Source: Candidatus Bathyarchaeota archaeon BA1
Lineage (GTDB): Archaea; Thermoproteota; Bathyarchaeia; Bathyarchaeales; Bathyarchaeaceae
Assembly (NCBI GenBank): GCA_001399805.1
Contig: LIHJ01000006.1
Location: forward strand, 9,812-24,899
Length of the DNA stretch: 15,088 nucleotides
Reading direction: 5' to 3'
The position numbers were made by a program, and so were the translations under genes. The first letter of the stretch is position 1. Each line of letters opens with the position of its first letter. The notes under the pieces were generated by a model that was not told the DNA's origin, searched no databases, and worked only from the letters and a program-made list of their open reading frames with translations. Shown here one piece after another: positions 13,790 through 15,088 of the stretch.

Positions 13790-14305
13790 TTGCCAGTTTC
13801 AGACGCCACCCCCCTCATCTACTTGTCAAGGTTGGGTGAGCTTCATCTTCTAAGGGATGTGTTCGCTCAGGTTCAGATCCCGCCAGAGGTGAAGGTTGAG
13901 GTTGTTGATCGTGGCAAAGCAGAGGGGTACTCAGATGCCTACGTGATAGAGCAGGCGCTAAATGAGGGGTGGCTCATCTTAACCCCATTAACAACAGAGG
14001 ATACAAAGGAATCCGAGGCACTTGCACAAATGACGGGGATAGACATAGGCGAGGCCCAAGCCATAATCCTCACAAAACAAAAGGGTGAAAAACTGGTTTT
14101 CATCGATCAATCAAACGCCCGGCAGGTTGCACGACACGTCGGGCTCACCCCGAGAGGGACAATCTTCGTAATCCTAACAGCGACGAAAAGAAAGCTGGTG
14201 ACAAAGGAAGATGCTAAACAAATGTTGGAGGCACTAATTGAGGCAAACTTCTACGTAAGCGCCAAAATCTATGGCGACACCCTCAAGGCAATTGAGAAAC
14301 TATAA
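13790..14305 (+). CDS. DUF3368 PIN-fold toxin
   Basis: This 171-residue protein belongs to DUF3368, a PIN-fold group thought to be ribonuclease toxins of UPF0175 antitoxins. Features in order: VSDATPLIYLSRLGEL with D5, IPPEVKVEVVDRG with E37, GIDIGEAQAIIL with E88, and VFIDQSNARQVARHVGL with D106, which together would supply the acidic metal-binding residues. The TGLTPRGT-like block (GLTPRGTIFVIL) is also typical. TTG at 13790 lies ten bases after the antitoxin stop and AAAGGGA (13778-13784) is at suitable spacing. An upstream ATG at 13745 would add 15 residues overlapping the antitoxin and is unlikely. It appears intact. Confidence 0.86.
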   Translation: MPVSDATPLIYLSRLGELHLLRDVFAQVQIPPEVKVEVVDRGKAEGYSDAYVIEQALNEGWLILTPLTTEDTKESEALAQMTGIDIGEAQAIILTKQKGEKLVFIDQSNARQVARHVGLTPRGTIFVILTATKRKLVTKEDAKQMLEALIEANFYVSAKIYGDTLKAIEKL

Positions 14306-14320
14306 ACCGGCGAAAAGAAG

Positions 14321-14350
14321 TTTTTTATATTTTCCCCTCTTTTTTCAGTT
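14321..14350 (+). terminator. T-rich terminator between convergent genes
   Basis: Two runs of six T's (14321-14326 and 14341-14346) separated by a pyrimidine-rich stretch begin 16 bases after the DUF3368 stop. They overlap the 3' end of the convergent minus-strand gene, so they would stop the plus-strand transcript before it reads antisense through that gene. Confidence 0.45.
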
Positions 14351-14531
14351 GTTTGATTTCGTTTTCAATTTGTTCTATTGTGAGTTTATCCGTGGCTTTT
14401 CTCAACTCTACAACAGAGTCTCCATACTTTCTTCTGATTTCGCTAATGAACTCTATCGCCCTTTTTGCTCCAAGCTCTTTAACGCGGGCCTCAAAGGGCA
14501 CCTCAACCGTTGCCACCCGCAAGGTCGCCAT
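14325..14531 (-). CDS. Small unrecognised protein, candidate partner of the PIN gene
   Basis: A 68-residue, charged, mostly helical protein read from ATG 14531. It opens with a short strand-like stretch (ATLRVATVEVPFEARV), then ELGAKRAIEFISEIRRKYG, and ends in a lysine/glutamate-rich helix (IEQIENEIKQLKKEGKI) that may form a coiled coil. I do not recognise the family. It follows the PIN gene on the same strand with only ten bases between stop and start, and GGGTGA lies about six bases upstream of its ATG, so co-translation is likely. The size, charge and partner suggest an antitoxin, but the order (toxin first) is opposite to normal VapBC. An in-frame ATG at 14564 would add 11 residues overlapping the PIN gene. 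Confidence 0.65.
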   Translation of the reverse strand: MATLRVATVEVPFEARVKELGAKRAIEFISEIRRKYGDSVVELRKATDKLTIEQIENEIKQLKKEGKI

Positions 14532-14541
14532 TTTTTCACCC

Positions 14542-15006
14542 TTACCTTTCCTCCAAATAATCAACTGGGTTTCTGACTTTTAACCTATATCCCTTTTCGG
14601 CTGCAAGTTTCTCTATGCAGAATCCCTCATGTAAAATCTCGTCGTCGCATGTTAAGAGCAAATCAGCATCGCCAATGCAAGCAGCCGATGCATGTAAAAC
14701 GTCTAAAGGGTTAAGACCACATTTAGCAGAGAACTCTCTCGCTAAAGCGATGAGCTGCTCGCTGCTGGTGATGTTTACTGAGCTTAAGGTTCTCTCAAAG
14801 CCCATGACGTCCTTTCTCTTCAATGGATCTAAAATTTCCTTGATTTCAAACTTCACATAATCAGAGCTTACGATTACTATTTCGTCGCGCAAAGTAGTAT
14901 AAGCGATTTCCATGAAGGCACGTGACTCTACTCGAACGCGCCTGTCACTTTGATCACCTAAAGGTCTACAATACACGTTCGTGTCTAAATAGACTCGCTC
15001 AACCAA
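14542..15006 (-). CDS. PIN-domain protein (VapC-like ribonuclease)
   Basis: The 154-residue product is a full-length PIN domain. Expected acidic residues are visible: D8 in VYLDTNVYCRPL, E54 in DYVKFEIKEIL, D102 in NPLDVLHASAA, and D121/D122 in LLLTCDDEIL. This complete set supports nuclease activity. The start is TTG at 15006 (reading leftward), preceded by GGGGTG (15011-15016) five bases away. The NPLDVLHASAA helix is of the type found in PIN proteins described as nucleic-acid-binding. No antitoxin lies upstream within the window; a small gene follows downstream. Role as a toxin is inferred. Confidence 0.85.
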   Translation of the reverse strand: MVERVYLDTNVYCRPLGDQSDRRVRVESRAFMEIAYTTLRDEIVIVSSDYVKFEIKEILDPLKRKDVMGFERTLSSVNITSSEQLIALAREFSAKCGLNPLDVLHASAACIGDADLLLTCDDEILHEGFCIEKLAAEKGYRLKVRNPVDYLEER

Positions 15007-15065
15007 TTAGCACCCCAGTATATGAAGCGCTCGATTTACGTGTGTGCGCATAGGCTACCCCCGGG

Positions 15066-15076
15066 GTTTAATATAT
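15066..15076 (-). promoter_or_regulatory. Possible TATA box upstream of the minus-strand PIN gene
   Basis: On the minus strand ATATATTAAAC (15076 to 15066) is A/T-rich and TATA-like, 60 or so bases before the TTG start. The same sequence read on the plus strand (TTTAATATAT) is an equally good TATA box for a gene beyond the window, so the direction is uncertain. Confidence 0.3.
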
Positions 15077-15088
15077 GATCCAAATATG

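Noticed and set aside
14271..14583. Plus-strand frames antisense to the small gene after the PIN gene
   Set aside because: Rich in Phe, Ser and Leu from reverse reading of Lys/Glu codons; the minus-strand frame has a ribosome binding site and operon spacing.

Overview
The window is from an archaeal chromosome, most likely a Thermoproteota/Bathyarchaeia-type lineage. The evidence is the gene set and order: eS4, eL32, eL19, eL34 and eL14 are archaeal/eukaryotic ribosomal proteins absent from bacteria, the Sec channel and cytidylate kinase are of archaeal type, TATA-box promoters precede the accessory genes, and GTG/TTG starts with strong GGAGG-type ribosome binding sites are common. The lineage is inferred from family resemblance, not from a phylogeny.

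Region 1 (1-5520) is the distal half of the archaeal spc-type ribosomal protein operon. It has about 280 bases of non-genic leader, a possible 47-codon basic ORF (279-422), then rps4e, rpl5, rps14, rps8, rpl6, rpl32e, rpl19e, rpl18, rps5 and rpl30. These are tightly packed with stop/start overlaps. The uL24 gene that normally precedes rps4e is not present as an intact gene.

Region 2 (5521-6903) interrupts the normally adjacent rpl30-rpl15 pair. It holds a ribbon-helix-helix antitoxin with its own TATA box, an overlapping PIN-domain toxin that lost its C-terminal half, and an Hsp20 chaperone with its own promoter. Region 3 (6904-10698) resumes the operon: rpl15, secY, an EMC3/DUF106 membrane insertase-like gene, rpl34e, cmk and rpl14e. 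Between secY and the EMC3-like gene, where many archaea carry adkA, there is only a 148-base relic. It preserves the first ~17 codons (with a damaged P-loop) and the last ~18 codons of an archaeal adenylate kinase in different frames. This is the most striking observation in the window. The truB/cbf5 gene that often follows rpl14e is also absent.

Region 4 (10699-15088) is accessory: a frameshifted N-terminal fragment of a penicillin-acylase-family gene, an intact acyl-CoA ligase with a good archaeal promoter, and a UPF0175 antitoxin/DUF3368 toxin pair whose TATA box sits among repeated TAAACG half-sites. On the minus strand there is an intact PIN-domain gene followed by a small unrecognised gene in toxin-first order. 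Thus three PIN or PIN-like toxin loci flank or interrupt a ribosomal/secretion operon that shows gene loss and insertion. No rRNA, tRNA, CRISPR array or insertion sequence was recognised.
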